This document shows positions 63,504-64,000 of a DNA stretch of 64,000 nt, in pieces. This stretch comes from Seonamhaeicola sp. ML3 (lineage in GTDB: Bacteria > Bacteroidota > Bacteroidia > Flavobacteriales > Flavobacteriaceae). The notes under the pieces were generated by a model. It was not told the DNA's origin, made no database searches, and was given only the letters and a program-made list of their open reading frames with translations. Position 1 is the first letter of the stretch, and every line of letters begins with the position of its first letter. Where the stretch lies: the NCBI RefSeq assembly GCF_023273855.1, contig NZ_CP096884.1, positions 2,852,001 to 2,916,000 of the forward strand, written 5' to 3'. The translations under genes were made by a program, and so were the position numbers.

Positions 63504-63511
63504 CAAAAGTA
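63504..63511 (-). promoter_or_regulatory. -7 box of the thr leader/thrABC operon
   Basis: TACTTTTG on the minus strand fits TAnnTTTG. It places the transcription start near 63497, just before the leader ATG at 63482. The -33 region is T-rich without a perfect TTTG. Confidence 0.5.
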
Positions 63512-63726
63512 TTACATTTAGCCTAATAAAAAAACTAAATTTAATTTTTTATAATATTCTTAAACAGAACTTCTTTTCTTTCAATAAAATCAATGTATTT
63601 TAACAAGAATTGGAAAATCAATAATCAAAAAAAATAATAAAAAGCGCCCTGCCTTTATGTTTTTAATGTAACAGGTAGTGACATGGTGAATTACATCTAA
63701 CCGATGAAAATAACTAATAAAAACAA

Positions 63727-64000
63727 ATGAAAATATTCTCTAAGGAGCAGGTTTACGAGGGAGATAGACTAACTGCAGAAAGACAACAAATTACATCTAC
63801 CGAATTAATGGAGCGTGCCGCAACCCAAATTTTCAATTGGATGCACATGCGTATGCAAGGTGCTCAAGTACCTGTGCATGTGTTCTGTGGTATAGGGAAT
63901 AATGGTGGTGACGGACTCGTTTTAGCCAGGCATTTAATAACTCACGGCTATAATGTGAAAACCTATATCGTAAACTATAGTGACAAACGATCAAAGGATT
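63727..64000 (+). CDS. nnrE: NAD(P)H-hydrate epimerase (Nnr), 3' end cut by window edge
   Basis: Ninety-one codons are visible from the ATG at 63727. The start MKIFSKEQVYEGDRLTAERQ and the YjeF_N signature VFCGIGNNGGDGLVLARHL identify the epimerase half of the NAD(P)HX repair enzyme, which interconverts the R and S forms of damaged hydrated NAD(P)H. In most bacteria it is fused to the ADP/ATP-dependent dehydratase (NnrD); the cut hides whether that applies here. It is transcribed divergently from the thr operon. Confidence 0.92.
   Translation, partial: MKIFSKEQVYEGDRLTAERQQITSTELMERAATQIFNWMHMRMQGAQVPVHVFCGIGNNGGDGLVLARHLITHGYNVKTYIVNYSDKRSKD

Noticed and set aside
63415-63603. Plus-strand 62-codon ORF opposite the thr leader
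   Set aside because: It is the antisense of the Thr-rich leader peptide and its upstream region; the leader has a promoter and pathway context, the plus ORF has none.

Overview
The window is AT-rich chromosomal DNA from a marine-type member of the Bacteroidota, almost certainly the family Flavobacteriaceae. The evidence is the type IX secretion (T9SS) sorting domains, a SprB/SprF-like gliding-motility locus, PorE-like OmpA proteins, a MEHF-type DnaX, DUF3822 next to rsmD, and Bacteroidota-style promoters (-7 box TAnnTTTG) without clear Shine-Dalgarno sites. I saw no tRNA, rRNA, insertion sequence, prophage or CRISPR array.

Region 1 (about 0.4-15.4 kb, minus strand) is a surface-adhesin module: a small secreted protein, a 3174-residue adhesin with about 29 cysteine-rich HYR-like modules and a T9SS type B sorting domain, a PorP/SprF-type outer-membrane partner, and two tandem paralogous PorE-like TPR / beta-propeller / CRD / OmpA proteins. 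The adhesin gene holds an array of near-identical 1005-bp tandem repeats.

Region 2 (15.9-35.8 kb, plus strand) has a SixA-type phosphatase, a small secreted protein, then a beta-helix protein and a sprC-sprD-sprB-sprF-like operon, followed by ppk1-ppx (polyphosphate metabolism) and a small outer-membrane barrel. The two giant adhesins share an N-terminal architecture but have unrelated stalks (HYR-like versus 23 SprB-type repeats).

Region 3 (35.9-43.5 kb) is mainly housekeeping: miaE, a lipoprotein and dnaX (overlapping genes), the RNase P RNA gene with its own promoter, two exported proteins, rsmD, a DUF3822 protein and a membrane protein.

Region 4 (43.6-48.8 kb, plus) has a RecD-like helicase and an envelope-flavoured run: kdsB, a HAD phosphatase, a CAT-like acyltransferase, kdnB (Kdo 8-oxidase, pointing to the 8-amino-Kdo pathway) and a PlsC-like acyltransferase.

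Region 5 (49-63.5 kb, minus) has a large secreted zinc metalloprotease, yebC, phhB, an epimerase-like SDR, glsA, gcvT, a T9SS type A secreted protein, an ECF sigma factor with an overlapping membrane partner, and the threonine operon thrA-thrB-thrC. Upstream of thrA is an unlisted 34-residue leader peptide with six consecutive Thr codons directly behind a promoter: a threonine attenuation leader. The right edge cuts a NAD(P)H-hydrate epimerase gene.

The most interesting signals are the thr leader, the recombination-prone 1005-bp array, the two adhesin modules with shared heads and different stalks, the PorP/coiled-coil/SPOR fusion (SprD-like), the atypical SprB sorting domain, and kdnB beside kdsB with no kdnA in view.
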